Counted from the stretch's first letter, positions 1 to 12,730 are shown. The stretch: 64,000 bases of DNA from Apium graveolens (GCF_009905375.1 NW_027417593.1:21445-85444); one strand, 5' to 3'. Notes: generated from the sequence alone by a model not told the origin. Translations and numbers: made by a program.

Positions 1-1606
1 AAAAAAGATTGTCTGCTCGTCCTTGATTGGCATGAAGTTACCTGATGGTTTTTGTTCGAACCTTAAGGGTATAGTATCAATGGACACTCTGTGACTTGTT
101 GGAATGAAATCTCACGACTGTCATACAATGTTGCATCACTTGCTCCCCATCGCACTTCGGTCAGTACTTCAAAAACAGGTAGGGTGCACTATTATCAGGT
201 TTTGCCTTTTTTTCAAGGCAATTTGTAGTAAAGTCATTGAGGTCGATAAATTAGAAAAAATGCAGTCTCAATTGGTGGAGACCTTATTCCAGCTAGAAAA
301 GCACTCCCCCCTTCCTTGTTTGATGTCATGATCCATCTCTCAGTTCATCTTGTAAGAGAAGTTGAGCTTTGTGGTCCTATCTTCCTACGTTGGATGTATC
401 CTTTCGAGAGATATATGAAGACGTTCAAGGGATATGTTCGAAATAGGGCTCATCCGGAAGGTTGCATCGCTGAGGCCTATATTGCAGAAGAGGCGGTTGA
501 GTGTTTAGTTAATTTTGAAGAACCAACAGTTGGGTTACCGGGAAGGGATAAGAACAAGGAGAAATACAGACCCTTATCTGGTGCAATAATGATAAAGCCG
601 AGCATCAAGGATTTGCACCAAGCACATCTGTGTCTTCTTCAAAATAGTAATGAATTGACCCCATATTTCAAGTAAGTTTCTTTATTTAGATTTCTAATTT
701 TTCAGTAATAAATACATCTGTTTTTTGTTCCATGATTTTATGATTTTTTTCAACAAAAGCTGACATTGATTTACTCACAGTGAACATATGGCCTTCTTGG
801 TGGCAAGATATCCATTACATGAAAATGATGAAGAATGGCTAAAGAACAAGCAAAATGAAACATTCCCTAATTGGTTTCAAAAGAAGGTAATAGCTAGACA
901 ATGATTTTTTTCTAATTTAAAGAAATCAAGTAAATGTCTAATTGCTTTAGTATTTTTATTTTTTGGACAGATTTCGTCAGAATTGCTTGATGTGAAAAGT
1001 ATGGTATCTAAGGAGGTAATGTGGCTTGCAAAAGGGCATAACAAGTATGTCCCTACATTCAGTGGCTACAAAATCAATGGTGTTACCTACAACACAAAAG
1101 ATCGTGATGATACGCGACAAGTTCAATGCACCGGTGTTTGTGTTCATGCTGATAAAATGCTCGTGCAGGGTAAGGATAAGAACATTGAGCATATTTCACA
1201 TACATTTTATGGAGTATTCACAATTATTTGGGAGTTGGACTATAACCATTTTCGAGTCCCTATCTTTCGGTGCAATTGGGTAGATATGAACAAAGGGGTT
1301 AAGATAGATGATTTAGGATATACAGTTGTTAATTTACACAAGTTAGGTTTTCTGAACGACCCTTTTGTGTTAGGTAAACATGTCAAGCAAGTTTGTTACA
1401 TTGACGACCCTTTTGAAAAATTCTGGTCAGTTGTATTAAAATTACCAGACAAGTTCGATGATCAAAGTGACGATGAAAATGAGGGATCCGTAAAAATTGA
1501 ACTTGAGAATGAGGTAGATGTCACCATGTTCCCAACTGTTGATGAAGTCGAGGAAGAAAATAGCAGTTACATTCGGGAGGAAGAAGAGATGATTCAACTT
1601 TCATAA
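1..1606 (+). pseudogene. CACTA TNP2-type gene, 3' exons (DUF4218 and DUF4216 domains), decayed
   Basis: Three exons can be read. Exon 1 (window start to 671) encodes DUF4218, seen in GMKSHDCH near 110 and LRWMYPFERYMKTFKG near 380-440. Exon 2 is 781-886, with AG before and GT after. Exon 3 (971-1606) encodes DUF4216 (INGVTYNTKDRDD, then VPIFRCNWVDM) and an acidic tail. The splice phases fit. Exon 1 has an in-frame TGA near 92 and a frame change at a C-run near 304-311. The transposase core (DDE, with the zinc finger) would lie upstream, outside the window. The family identification is firm; function is lost. Confidence 0.85.
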
Positions 1607-1919
1607 TTATATCAACTGATCAGATGTTGCCTATAAGTGCCTATGTTATCCCCTTTGCTTATAATTTGTACTTAATCAAATTTGGTTGGATAATTTATTG
1701 TAAGATTTGCTTTGGCATTGTTCTTGAAGGATTTGGTTTGATTTTTATCCAAGAATTGTTATATGTAATTTGTACCTTTCAGTTAGGTTGAGAAGTTTTT
1801 TGTACATCTGGTTTGATAACTTGTTGGAAGCATTTCTTTGACAATGTTCTTAAAGCATTTGGTTTGTTTTTTGTCTAAGGATTGTTTTATATTTTAGGCA
1901 ATTTTTTTAAAACCCTCTG

Positions 1920-2420
1920 AAAATTAGACAACGGTTTTTCATGAAAGTTGTTGTAACATATTTTCTAATGCAGGTGATTCAGACAACGAGTAAGACACCA
2001 TTGTCTGACACTCTTTTACTCAAAAGAGGTGATAAACTATTGTCTGTTATTCTTTGTTTCTAACATTGGTTTTTCTACACCATTGTCTCAAATAAATAAC
2101 ACATTGGTACCGGAAAACCGTTGTCTAAGTTGCACAACAGTCCTTAAAACCCATTGTGTAAAACCATAGAAAACACACCGGTTTATTGTGACCTAAAAAA
2201 CACTTGTACCAATAGATGTCACACAATGAGGATGAATACAACCATTGTCTCATTGGAGCACAGGGGCACCATTTAGACAACAATTTTGAATAAGTTGAAT
2301 CACCATTGTGTGAAACAGAATGATACAAGGCTTTTTGGTCAACTACCAATTAATCGTTGTCTGATTTTTTGAGACAACAGTTTTATTGGCCACCATTGTG
2401 TAATAGGTGTTGTCTAATTC
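1920..2420. repeat. Subterminal repeats of the CACTA element
   Basis: Short motifs of the type TTGTCT/AGACAA recur in both orientations about every 20-50 bases (for example near 1928, 1981, 2003, 2039, 2082, 2122, 2246, 2275, 2356, 2373 and 2411). In CACTA elements such subterminal arrays are the transposase binding sites. Confidence 0.75.
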
Positions 2421-2422
2421 AG

Positions 2423-2436
2423 TTTCTGGTGTAGTG
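2423..2436 (-). repeat. Right terminal inverted repeat of the CACTA element
   Basis: The plus strand reads TTTCTGGTGTAGTG, the complement of CACTACACCAGAAA, the usual start of plant CACTA elements. It marks the element's edge. Confidence 0.85.
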
Positions 2437-2641
2437 TACTAATTATTTCCGCATGAGAAGGTATCATGTAAATCGATGGACATGCAAAGTATGCAAAATA
2501 TACCTGGAAGAAAGGGGAAGCATATAAAGGCCGAATGCGGCCAGGGTGACAACCGAGAGTTAGGAAGTCGCCTTTTACTAGTAGAGAACAATATTCTGCT
2601 ATACGACTGATCATCGTATATTAGGGGCTTCGGTGAATGTC
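2437..2641. other. Host DNA between CACTA and copia insertions
   Basis: These 205 bases are less AT-rich than the surroundings. A 66-codon minus-strand frame crosses them into the CACTA end (MISRIAEYC..., with a possible donor GGTATATT after SPFFQ), so a host exon interrupted by both elements is possible. I do not recognise the protein. Confidence 0.3.
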
Positions 2642-2646
2642 CTAAA

Positions 2647-3640
2647 TGTTAGAAAATGGAAAGTTTGAGGCATATTTTATATATGTTCTTGATATGATTT
2701 CCGGAAACTAACACTTGGAGGTTGTTCCTTGACATGAGGACTTAAACTTTCATATTTGGATCTAAGATATTTTCTTAGTGGAATCCATGAATATATTGAG
2801 ACAAAGTTGCTTGTTTGAAATGGGTTATGGGGATTTTATCCCACATTGGTATTGTAAAAGAAAGATATTGAGTTTATATAGCATCTTGTGTTAGTGTTGT
2901 TTACAACTACTAGCATAAGTGGAATGCTTGTGTGGCCTAGTGCTAGTGGGAACTCTTATATTTTTCTCTTCTAGTACAAGTTTAATTATTTATATTGATT
3001 ATTTAATTATTAATATAAAATATATTGAGTAAGGATTATTTTAATCATACTCTGAATATATTTTGTAATATTAATATTAATTAATCAGGATATAATATAA
3101 ATAATAAGGAAAACCCATTTTGTTTACTTTTTCTGTTTTGTTACTTGGTGTACCACATCGAGTAAAATAGAAGAAGAGCAACTTGAGATGCCTATATATT
3201 GAGAGGTAAACTTGAGATTAAAATGATACAAGTCTCGGTGCCTACCTCGCAAACATATATGAGTTGCATAGGTTTTTTGGCAAACTGAGGTGCGAGTCGC
3301 CGTTGATCATTGCTGGTTCTGTGGCTAGATTGATCTGTTGATGTTTTATCCTGGAAGCGATATTGCTACATTCCATCACAGCTTAAGTGGGGGGCAATTA
3401 TCTCTTCAAGAACAGTCAAGTCCCCTGGAAGGGTTTGGCGACTCAACTGTTGTGTTCTTCTTCTTATCAGAATTTGGAAAGCGATAAGAGATAAGTTTTC
3501 TTTACTTTCTTTGTCAATTACAGTCTTTATAGTTTGTTATTGTCTTCGTGTTTTATTTCATTAGTTGGTTATTTGCCATGTTCTTGTTATTATATATATA
3601 ACTGCCCATTGTTGCTGTGTAGTTAGAATTATACCCAACA
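2647..3640 (+). repeat. 5' LTR of copia 1
   Basis: It starts TGTTAG, ends CCCAACA and is repeated at 8305-9301. The sequence just after it (ATCTTGAAGAGATTATC) is not the usual initiator-Met primer site of plant copia elements. Confidence 0.95.
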
Positions 3641-3680
3641 ATCTTGAAGAGATTATCTGTGTTATATATTAATTAGCAAG

Positions 3681-4572
3681 ATGGTTAACGAAACTGCTGA
3701 TGTTCCTAAAATTGTTGAGACTGGTTCTGGTTCTGGTGGTACTACTACCATTGACTGGACCACGTACCGTTTTGCCCAGCCAATTGATTTATCGGGTATG
3801 CCTGATAAATTCGGTGGTGGAGTTTCTTTTTTCTCGTCGACAGAAAAAGATGAAGCTCTGGTTAACGGTTAAGGGTCTATGGTTAGTGGTACAGTATGAT
3901 CCTCCCAGGTTGGATCAAGAGAAAGCTGAATCTATTAAGGTTTATGCTTTATGGGCTGAGGAGGATGGGGTGGCTAGGGCAGCCAATTTTGGCATCCTTG
4001 GAGAACACCTTGTTCGATGTTTATTCATCAGATGCCTATACTACTAAAGTCTTATGGGATAAGCTGGACCAAACCCATAATACTGATTCTCAAGGATTTG
4101 AGAAGTATTCTGTGGCTAGGTTTCTTGATTTTAAGCTGGTGGATGGAAAATCCATGACTGAACAGGTTCATGAGTTTGAGATGTTAGTTCATGATTTGGG
4201 CGAGTCCGGTATGGTCTTGCTTGAGAAGTTTTGAGTGATGTTTGTGATTGAAAAGCTCCGTAAGTCTTGGGAAGAGTTTGCTCTCTCCCTGAAAAGACAG
4301 AAAGGAGAGATCATATGGACTAACTTGATATTGGACATCTCTGTACAGGAGCAGCACAAGTCCAAACAGGGACATGTGTTGCCTGTGGAACATGGGAGCT
4401 CGAAGGTGAATGTAGTGACTGTAGGAAAGAAAAGAAAGGTAGTCACTAAGAAGGCTAACACTAAACCTGACAAGAACAAGGCTAAGAAACCAAAGGCGAA
4501 CAAACCATGTTGGTCTTGTGGACGGGTTGGTCATTGAAGCAAGAACTGTCCAAGTAAGAAAGCTAAGAAAGC
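3681..4572 (+). pseudogene. copia 1 gag (UBN2-type, CCHC zinc knuckle), broken
   Basis: Begins MVNETADVPKIVET at 3681 and is read through at least three frames: 3681-3872, then about 3896-4234, then 4235-4537. The middle piece (LWDKLDQTH..., MTEQVHEFEMLVHDL) is typical of the copia gag helical domain. The end is basic and has a CWSCGRVGH zinc knuckle cut by a TGA at 4535-4537, between the histidine and the last cysteine. Gag would form the cytoplasmic virus-like particle; this copy cannot make it. Confidence 0.85.
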
Positions 4573-4576
4573 TGGA

Positions 4577-5920
4577 GTGGTAGCTCAAGCAAATACTGTG
4601 CTTGGACTTGGAACCATGAGTGGGCCAGTAGCTAACATGGTCATTGGTGAGGTTGTTGCCTCTGGAATCGATGACGGGTATGTTACTTACAACCCTGTAC
4701 TACTTTCCACTTATCTGTCACATGAGTGGTTGATTCATACTGGAGCTAATGTACATATTTGTGCTGATATTAGCTTGTTTGTATCTTATCAACAGTCATG
4801 GAGTGACAGTGACGATGGGGAATGCTAGTGATGCACAAGTGCTTAGAATAGGAAAGGTGGACCTGAAGTTTGCTTCTGGGTGGATTCTATCTCTCACTAG
4901 AGTGTATCATGTTCCCTCTATTCGTAGAAATATTATAAGTGGAAGTTGTTTAGTTAAGAACGGTTTTGAACTTTCTTTAAAATGTAATAAAATAGTTATT
5001 ACTCATACTGGTACATTCTTTGGCAAGGGTTACTTGTCTAATGGTTTGTTTTAATAAATGTTGAACCCGTTTTGGGTGGTTTTATTAATGATAGTGTTGC
5101 ACCTTCTGTTAATTGTGTAGAATCATCTGATTTGTGGCACTTACGACTTGGTCATTTAAATTTTGGTGCTCTAAAGAATATGATGAATTTAGAGTTGATT
5201 CCAAAGTACGCCATTGATAAGAAATCTAAGTGTCAAGTGTGTGTAACTGCTAGACAAACAAGGAAACCTTTTCATAATGTTGTTAGGGATTCAGACTTGT
5301 TAGATTTAGTGCACTCAGACATATGTGAATTTGGTGGTGTGTTGACTAAGGATCACTGTAGATATTTCATTATCTTTATAGATGATTGTAGTAGATATTG
5401 TTATGTTTATTTGATTAAACATAAGTATGAAGCACTAGATAAATTCATTATGTATAAAAATGAAGCTGAAACACAAATTGGCAAAGTACTTAAACGTTTG
5501 AGGCCTGATAAAGGTGGTGAGTTTACGAGTACCTTGTTTAATGAATTTTGCGCAATCAATGGTATAGTTCATGAGGTTACTCCACCATACACACCTGAGT
5601 CTAATGGGGTGGCAGAACGAAAGAACAGAACTTTTAAAGACATTAACAGTATGCTAATTAATTCTGGGTTGACTAAGTACATGTGGGGAGAGGCTCTGAA
5701 TACGGCTTGCCATATTCTGAATAGAGTCCCTCTGAAACATATGGACAAGACATCATATGAATTATGGAGAAAGCGTAGGACAAGTTTGAGTTATCTTCGT
5801 GTGTGGGGGTGCCTTGCTAAGGTGCTTTTCCCTGAACACAAAAGAAAGAAACTGGGTCCGAAAATTGTTGATTGTATCTTTCTGGGCTATCTTGAAACCA
5901 CAACTGCTATGAGATTTTAG
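4577..5920 (+). pseudogene. copia 1 protease and integrase part of pol
   Basis: The protease is recognised by EWLIHTGANVHIC near 4727-4765. The catalytic aspartate of the D-[ST]-G-A motif is replaced by His. The frame then shifts to 4749-5054. The integrase frame (5072-5920) is open for 282 codons. It has the zinc-binding domain (WHLRLGHLNFG, then CQVC), the DDE core (HSDICEF, FIDDCSRY, and E in PESNGVAERKNRT) and a GKY-like tail. This is the best preserved piece of the element. Confidence 0.9.
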
Positions 5921-6003
5921 TATTAAAATCTGACATAGATGGTATTGTAGCGAATACGATAGTTGAGTTTCGTGATGCAACTTTCTTTGAGGAAGTATTC
6001 CCA

Positions 6004-7768
6004 ATGAAGACTGGTATATCTTTGGGTAGTTCTGAGGATGATCCCACTCACACATCAAGTTCTATTCCTGATCATGTGGAAAAGATAACAAATATGGGGG
6101 TGGATCCTGGTAGTAGCTCTACTCCTAACAAAGTAGAGGAACCTAGAAGGAGTAAGTGTGCAAAGGTAGTCAAGGACTTTGGAAGTGACTTTATCACTTA
6201 CAATGTCGAGGATGAGCCTTTAACTTTCCGTCAAGCCAAGGATTCTTCGGAGTCAAGGCATTGGAAAGGCGCTGTAAAGAGTGAAATTGACTCAATTGTT
6301 TCAAACGGAACATGGGAGTTAGTTAATCTCCCTCTAGGGTGTTCTACTATTGGATGTAAATGGATCTTCAAGAGGAAGCTAAACCCTGATGGCTCAATAA
6401 ATAAGTACAAGGCTAGGCTAGTTGCTAAGGGCTTTAGGCAAAGGGAAGGCATTGATTATTTTGATACATATTCTCCAGTTGCCCGAATGACAACAATCAG
6501 AATGCTTATTGCATTGGCTTCTGTACATGGTCTTATCATCCATCAAATTAATGTAAAGACAGCTTTTCTTCATGGTGACCTTGAAGAAGAGATTTATATG
6601 GATCAGCATGAGGGATTTGTTGCTTCTGGTAATGAGAGGAAAGTATGTAGACTAGTCAAGTCCATCTATGGCCTTAAACAAGCACCTATAGACTGGCATA
6701 AAAAGTTTGATGAAACTGTTTTAGACTTCGAATTTTTTAGTTAATGAAAGTGACAAGTGTGTCTACTATAAGGTTAGAGGTAATGATTGTGTGATCGTGT
6801 GCTTGTATGTAGATGATATCTTGTTGTTTGGAACCAATATTGAGATTATTAATGAGACAAATAGTTTCTTGAAGATGCACTTTGAGATGAAGGATATGGG
6901 TGAAGTTAGTGTGATTCTTGGGATCAAGTTGACTCAGTCAACTGATGGAATAACTTTGTCACAGTCTCATTATATAGAGAAATCTATACTTGAGAAGTAT
7001 GGTTATTCAAATTGTACAATCACTAGTACACCATATGATTCAAAAGTTGTCTTAGTCAAGAATAGTTCAGGAGTTCCTGTGTCTCAGTTAAGGTATTCTT
7101 AGATTATTGGGAGTTTGCAATATCTTGCTAATGTGACTAGGCCAGATATTTCTTGTTCTGTGTCTAAGTTGGCTAGATATACAAGCTGTCCAAACAAGAC
7201 TCATTGGGAGGCACTGGATAGAGTTCTTAGATATCTGAAGGGAACTATTTCCCTTGGCTTGCATTACCGGAGATTTCCGGGGGTACTCGAGGGGTACAGT
7301 GATGCAAGTTAGATAGCTAAGAAATCTGGTTTCAATGGAGTGACTGGATATGTGTTTACCCTTGCGGGTGGAGCAGTGTCCTGGAAGTCTTCTAGACAGA
7401 CTTTGATTACTCGGTCTACTTTTGAGGCTGAGTTGTGTGTACTTGATGCCACGGGGACGGAGGTTGAATGGTTACATAGACTCATGAGTATGTTACCTGT
7501 AGTAAGCAAGCCGCTTCCTGCCATTTCTATTCATTGTGATAGCCGTACAACTATCGACAAAGTCATAAGTGTAAAGTATAATGCTAAAACAAAGAGACAC
7601 ATCCAAGTTAGACTAAAGTCTATAAGGGGTCTTGCGTCTGATAGGATTATTAATATAGCTGATCCGCTGACTAAAGGGCTTGAGCATGCTATAGTCCTTA
7701 AGTCGAGGTTGGGGATGGGACTGGTAACCCATCATAATTCATCAATAGCGGGAACCCAAGACACCTGA
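6004..7768 (+). pseudogene. copia 1 reverse transcriptase and RNase H, broken
   Basis: RVT_2-type RT: CKWIFKRKLNPDG, ARLVAKGF, then the catalytic YVDDILLFG at about 6806-6832. RNase H follows ([28 protein letters not shown]). Breaks are a stop at 6742-6744 with a frame change before 6791, a stop at 7100-7102, one at 7310-7312 and several after. The order integrase before RT defines Ty1/copia. Confidence 0.92.
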
Positions 7769-8304
7769 GAGGAGATCCCTCGAAGTGTATTCAATGTGGT
7801 AATAACAAGTTGTAAGGATGAATTGGTAGTACCTCTACCATATACATTTAAATACTTATGTATCTGAGCCTATTCCCTATAAACCTTAAGAGGTACTTGA
7901 ATACTTGAACTGCTAGTTAGCAAGAGTTATTTGAACTCTGAATGGGGTCAAGTCGTTTGACGAGATGATAGCAGTACATCTCTGGAGATGCCCAGCTAAG
8001 CGAATGTAATTGTGTGGTCGCAATTAGAGGAAAGGTTATTCCTCGAAACATTCGACGAACAGGATCAAGACATGACCATTAACGTTTCAAAGCCGTAGAT
8101 TGGCACCATAGCCTTTGACTTTTCGTCGTCTATGGAGTGTGGTTACACCCAACGGATAAAGATTCAAGGTGAAATATTCCATCTGTATCCGGTAGCCATC
8201 GAAGTAGAGGACTTAGGAGGGTTCAAACCCGGGAGGGTACCGACTCTAAAAGGCAAGTCATGATAAAATCTGGTATGCAATTTAATTATGGATTTGTGGG
8301 GGAT
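7769..8304 (+). other. copia 1 3' untranslated region with polypurine tract
   Basis: No frame worth calling. The last bases before the 3' LTR (GGATTTGTGGGGGAT, 8290-8304) form the G-rich polypurine tract that primes plus-strand DNA in LTR elements. Confidence 0.75.
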
Positions 8305-9301
8305 TGTTAGAAAATGGAAAGTTTGAGGCATATTTTATATATGTTCTTGATATGATTTTCGGAAACTAACACTTAGAGGTTGTTCCTTGACATGAGGACT
8401 AAAACTTTCATATTTGGATCTAAGATATTTTCTTAGTGGAATCCATGAATATATTGAGACAAAGTTGCTTGTTTGAAATGGGTTATGGGGATTTTGTCCC
8501 ACATTGGTATTGTAAAAGAAAGATATTGAGTTTATATAGCATCTTGTTTTAGTGTTGTTTACAACTACTAGCATAAGTGGAATGCTTGTGTGGCCTAGTG
8601 CTAGTGGAAACTCTTATATTTTTCTTTTCTAGTACAAGTTTAATTATTTATATTGATTATTTAATTATTAATATAAACTATATTGAGTAAGGATTATTTT
8701 AATCATACTCTGAATATATTTTGTAATATTAATATTAATTAATCATGAATATAATATAAATAATAAGGAAAACCCATTTTGTTTACTTTTTCTGTTTTGT
8801 TACTTGGTGTACCACATCGAGTAAAATAGGAGAAGAGCAACTTGAGATGCCTATATATTGAGAGGTAAACTTGAGATTAAAATGATACAAGTCTCGGTGC
8901 CTACCTCGCAAACATATATGAGTTGCATAGGTTTTTTTGGGCAAACTGAGGTGCGAGTCGCCGTTGATCATTGTTGGTTCTGTGGCTAGATTGATCTGTT
9001 GCTGTTTTATCCTGAAAGCGATATTGCTGCATTCCATCACAGCTTAAGTGGGGGGCAATAATCTCTTCAAGAACAGTCAAGTCATCTGGAAGGGTTTGGC
9101 GACTCAGTTGTTGTGTTCTTCTTCTTATCAGAATTTGGAAAGCGATAAGAGATAAGTTTTCTTTACTTTCTTTGTCAATTACAGTCTTTATAGTTTGTTA
9201 TTGTCTTCGTGTTTTGTTTCGTTAGTTGGTTATTTGTCATGTTCTTGTTATTATATATATAACTGCCCATTGTTGCTGTGTAGTTAGAATTATACCCAAC
9301 A
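8305..9301 (+). repeat. 3' LTR of copia 1
   Basis: Near copy of 2647-3640, followed at once by the second CTAAA of the target duplication (9302-9306). Confidence 0.95.
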
Positions 9302-9306
9302 CTAAA

Positions 9307-10409
9307 TCTTTCGATTTGATTGATATGCAATATTGTAACTCAAGCCTAGGTGTTGGGTTCAGTAAAAGTATTCACAGAATAATTGAGTAATAAAAGATGT
9401 TGTTTCAAATGAGGTGTATATCACCAAGAGAGCTATTCTCATGAGTATAATACTATCGAGTGTATTGGCAAGATATTTTGATATACATAAATATCTAAAT
9501 TGATTTAAATAGAAACGGGTGTATACCACCGATAATTCAAACTTCCTATTATACGATAAGTACAGAAGTATTATTTTACTTTACAGTCATTTTCAAACTG
9601 TTTTATTTTATTGTTGAGTGTTATTGATCACTCTTACTTACTTTAAATGTCACAACACAAAATATTATCAAAATTCCGGTGAGAAAGTCAACCAACTGCA
9701 ACACGTGAAAAACACATAGGCTTTCCATAAACTCCTTGCAGCCTTGTGAGCCAGGGTATTCTGATAGTTTTTAGTTATTATTAGACATTACTACAACTTC
9801 ATGCAGAGGTTGTGAGCAGTTGTGTAAGGTCTTAAAATGTACATTTGGTTTGTAATAACAGATGTTACATATTATATATTGTTTCTAAAGTTATAACTTG
9901 TGTGTGAGAGAGTTTGGGGTCTGATGTGGTTTATTAAATTATTGAACTAATACATGTTTTAAAGGATTGGATGATTGCGTGATGACCCAGATCCCGGATT
10001 TGGGGGTGTTACCGTACCTTACCATTTGGCGTAAAAGTTATAAACCGGTTTAATTTGGAATGAAAGATACAAGAATCAAACTGTTAGCTTGTTTATTTAT
10101 TGGAACTTCCAATTATCGATTTGTTTGTAATACTTTTTCATGTTATTTTTTGTCTATAAAAGAAAAAAAGTAAAGTTCACGACAATATTTATTAGTTATT
10201 TGCGAGGACGAGTTTATAATAAGCTTCTTAGCACGATCTTTTTAACGATACCTAAATTATATGCGATTATTCATGAACATATTCGTGAACAATATTTGAA
10301 GCTTAATGATAGAAACTCGAACAATAGTTTGAAGTCATACAGAAGTTCGAATTTAACAAATTTTGAACTATTTAAACATGAACATTAGATAATTGATCAA
10401 AAACCGTTG
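9307..10409. other. Intergenic sequence downstream of bHLH copy 1
   Basis: AT-rich, with no convincing coding frame. The only recognisable piece is the gypsy LTR edge at 9976-10010. Confidence 0.5.
9976..10010 (-). repeat. Edge of a gypsy LTR related to the element at 48001
   Basis: The reverse complement begins GTAACACCCCCAAATCCGGG and continues TGGGTCATCAC. It closely matches the first bases of the LTRs at 48001 and 57790. The terminal base is missing and the rest of the LTR is not evident. Confidence 0.5.
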
Positions 10410-10681
10410 CCTTCAATTTTTTTTCCTTCATACAATCAAGGTTACATATATATTTTGAAATACGGAACAGAGGATTCATTAAATTGATCATTAGCAATAG
10501 TTATATTAATTTATCTTAAAGAAATTATCAAAAAATACAATGGAAACAAAATTGGAGAACACCTTAAAATTAAAGTAATCATAATGTCGAAGACACTAGC
10601 TAGCTAGCTAATTACATTGTATTTACGTGTAACCATCTATCTGCCTACTCGTGTATGGAATAATTATTCAACTACTAAAAC

Positions 10682-11828
10682 TCAAAAAAGCACTTGCGTA
10701 TTCTTCTCGTACAGTGACATGATCTTCCCCTTCACGGCCTCGAGCTCCAATTCGTATTTCCCTTGTGCCTGTTTATTTTTAAACCGAATCAATATATAAT
10801 TTCAAATGAATATGAACAGAATACATAATGCAGCTAAACTTTGTTTATTCACATATTCCGGTAGTTAAGGAAATCTATTTTGTGATTACCTATGCTCTGA
10901 TTCGAATAATTAGCTAGGTTAACATATATATAAGAAATAATGGCCGGTTCTCACTAATCATCTATCCTATTCAATTCCAGTTACTGTGTGGTTGGTGCAA
11001 CAGAAGAATACTCCTAGGGATATATGCAATAATGCAAGCGTATAAACAATTAATACCTGAAAATGCAAGCTGTGGAAGACTCTATCTCCGATAGATTGGA
11101 AAGAAGAAGCATTCAATAAGAAAAGGCCATCACCGAGCTCTAGTTTATTCAGAGCCTGGGATAGTAAACCCTTGTCAGCTTTGAGTGAAGATATCTGAAC
11201 TACAACTTCATTGCATCCAACTGGACTGATTGTTACTGCAGCTGATGAACTTGTTTCTTTTGTCTCCACTTTGCGTCTCTTTCCAACTTGATAGTCCGCG
11301 CTATCTTCTCGTCGCCTACACATTCTCGACGATAATTCTTCTTTCTTCTGAACCAAACTCTCCACTTCTTTTTGTAGTTCTGGTATGTATTTTACTACAC
11401 ATGCTACTGTTGCTGGAATGCTTAGTTTCTTCTGTATATTGCAACACAAGTTCAATTGTTAAAAAAAAATTAAGTTATATTGCAGATGCCAGAGGAAACA
11501 AGCTAGAAACGTATATAAATGTATATACCGTTCGATTAGAATCAGGAAGAAGTGAAAAAAGAGAAGAATACAAGTTGTTGATCTTCTTTCGACGATCGCG
11601 CTCGCTTGCATTATGATTAAGCTTCTTGACTAATCCAGTTGGATTAATGCCACCACCAATTGGTTCGTAATTTGTAGATTGCGGAGAAGGAAGGACGCCC
11701 GAAGAAGTGGTATCTATGTAACCAAAATTCCCAACGAAAGTATCATTTTGATCCTGGCTAATAATGTTTAGGTCATCAACCAAGGGCCAACCAAAGCTTG
11801 GAAAGAGAGGTGGTGATAGTGTTAACAT
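10682..11828 (-). CDS. bHLH transcription factor, subgroup Ib (ORG2/bHLH38/39/100/101-like), copy 1
   Basis: Three exons: 11529-11828 (100 codons), 11057-11431 (125 codons) and 10682-10768 (28 codons plus TGA), all phase 0 with GT-AG borders, giving 253 aa. The start is [19 protein letters not shown], typical of the family. The bHLH begins at about residue 70 ([20 protein letters not shown]) and helix 2 is in exon 2 ([20 protein letters not shown]). A basic patch GKRRKVE and an ACT-like C-terminal half follow. Family members act in the nucleus as dimers with FIT-type bHLH proteins and switch on root iron uptake under iron shortage. Intron positions match copy 2. No breaks are seen, so it is probably functional. 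Confidence 0.93.
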
Positions 11829-11930
11829 TTTAGGTATAGTGTATTTCGAAAAATATATAATTAGCTCAGCTAGTGATTTCGATGCTTCGAATATAGAAGA
11901 TGATAAGATGTGTGGGTCTGTAGAAGTATG

Positions 11931-11936
11931 TATATA
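11931..11936 (-). promoter_or_regulatory. TATA box of bHLH copy 1
   Basis: TATATA about 100 bases upstream of the ATG, in the context TTCTATATACATAC on the minus strand. Copy 2 has TATATATA at the same distance, which supports both. Confidence 0.65.
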
Positions 11937-12730
11937 GAACCCACCGCTGAACACCTAAAAGACTATCTTCAACATGCATTATTTTATATTAGACTTATTG
12001 GTATACCATAAAAATTATAAAACAAATTATCATTAATTATTCTGATTGTTTTGTTTTAAGAGATCTATGAAAGATAAGCATACATAGAGGAGAGTATTTA
12101 ATTTCTAAATCAACTATTTGGAGTAGTTGCACTGATCACCTGATTCTTTTTTCTTTTTTTTTGCCAAGTCCGATCACCTGATTCTTACAAGGCAGAGATG
12201 GGAAAAGAGTGGGATTTGAATATATGAATATAATTTGGTCTTCACATTGACATAATCTTTGTTACTTTTTAACATTTACACTCTATGTAAATGTTTTATT
12301 ATTGCTAGTTAAATTTATAGATTTCTAGCAAAAGTAGTTTTACATGCTAGGTGTATAACTTCTGTTTGTTTGTTGCAAATTGCAATACACTAAAATCAAG
12401 AAACAATAAGAGTCAATAACAAATCAGCATGGTAGTTTAAATACTAAAAACATTAACCATAAATAAAAAAAAATTAGAATTTTCTTGTTTTTACAAGTTA
12501 GACGATATTCATCAAGATTTTACTTAGCTAAACATAATACTGAAAATAATATAATAGGGGTAAATAAAGAATTGACAGCATTTTGTTTCTAAACGTAAGA
12601 CAAGATACTGCAGTTTAAATATATAAAAAAACATATATACAATGGTTTGTGCGAATACAAATAAACATATTCTGTTCACACTCGAAACTAGAGAAAGGGG
12701 GTAGGGTGTTTACAGACCAATGTAATTTAA

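Larger units (their letters stand above)
1..2436 (+). mobile_element. CACTA (En/Spm) transposon, 3' part; left end outside the window
   Basis: The segment holds the downstream half of a plant CACTA transposase-associated gene, then about 0.8 kb of subterminal repeats, and ends at 2436 in the inverted complement of CACTACACCAGAAA. CACTA elements make a 3-bp duplication; the following TAC could be it, but the left end is not in the window. The gene fragments carry stops and frameshifts, so this copy is not autonomous. Confidence 0.85.
2647..9301 (+). mobile_element. Complete Ty1/copia LTR retrotransposon (copia 1), inactive
   Basis: Two LTRs of 994 and 997 bp begin TGTTAG and end CCCAACA. They are flanked by the 5-bp duplication CTAAA at 2642-2646 and 9302-9306. 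Between them, in copia order, are gag with a zinc knuckle, protease, integrase, reverse transcriptase and RNase H, all broken by several stops and shifts. I count roughly two dozen substitutions between the LTRs (about 2.5 percent). At an assumed 6.5e-9 per site per year that is about 2 million years, a rough figure. Confidence 0.96.

Noticed and set aside
10140..10388. 82-codon frame downstream of bHLH copy 1
   Set aside because: AT-rich, no recognisable domain, not conserved in the matching flank of copy 2.
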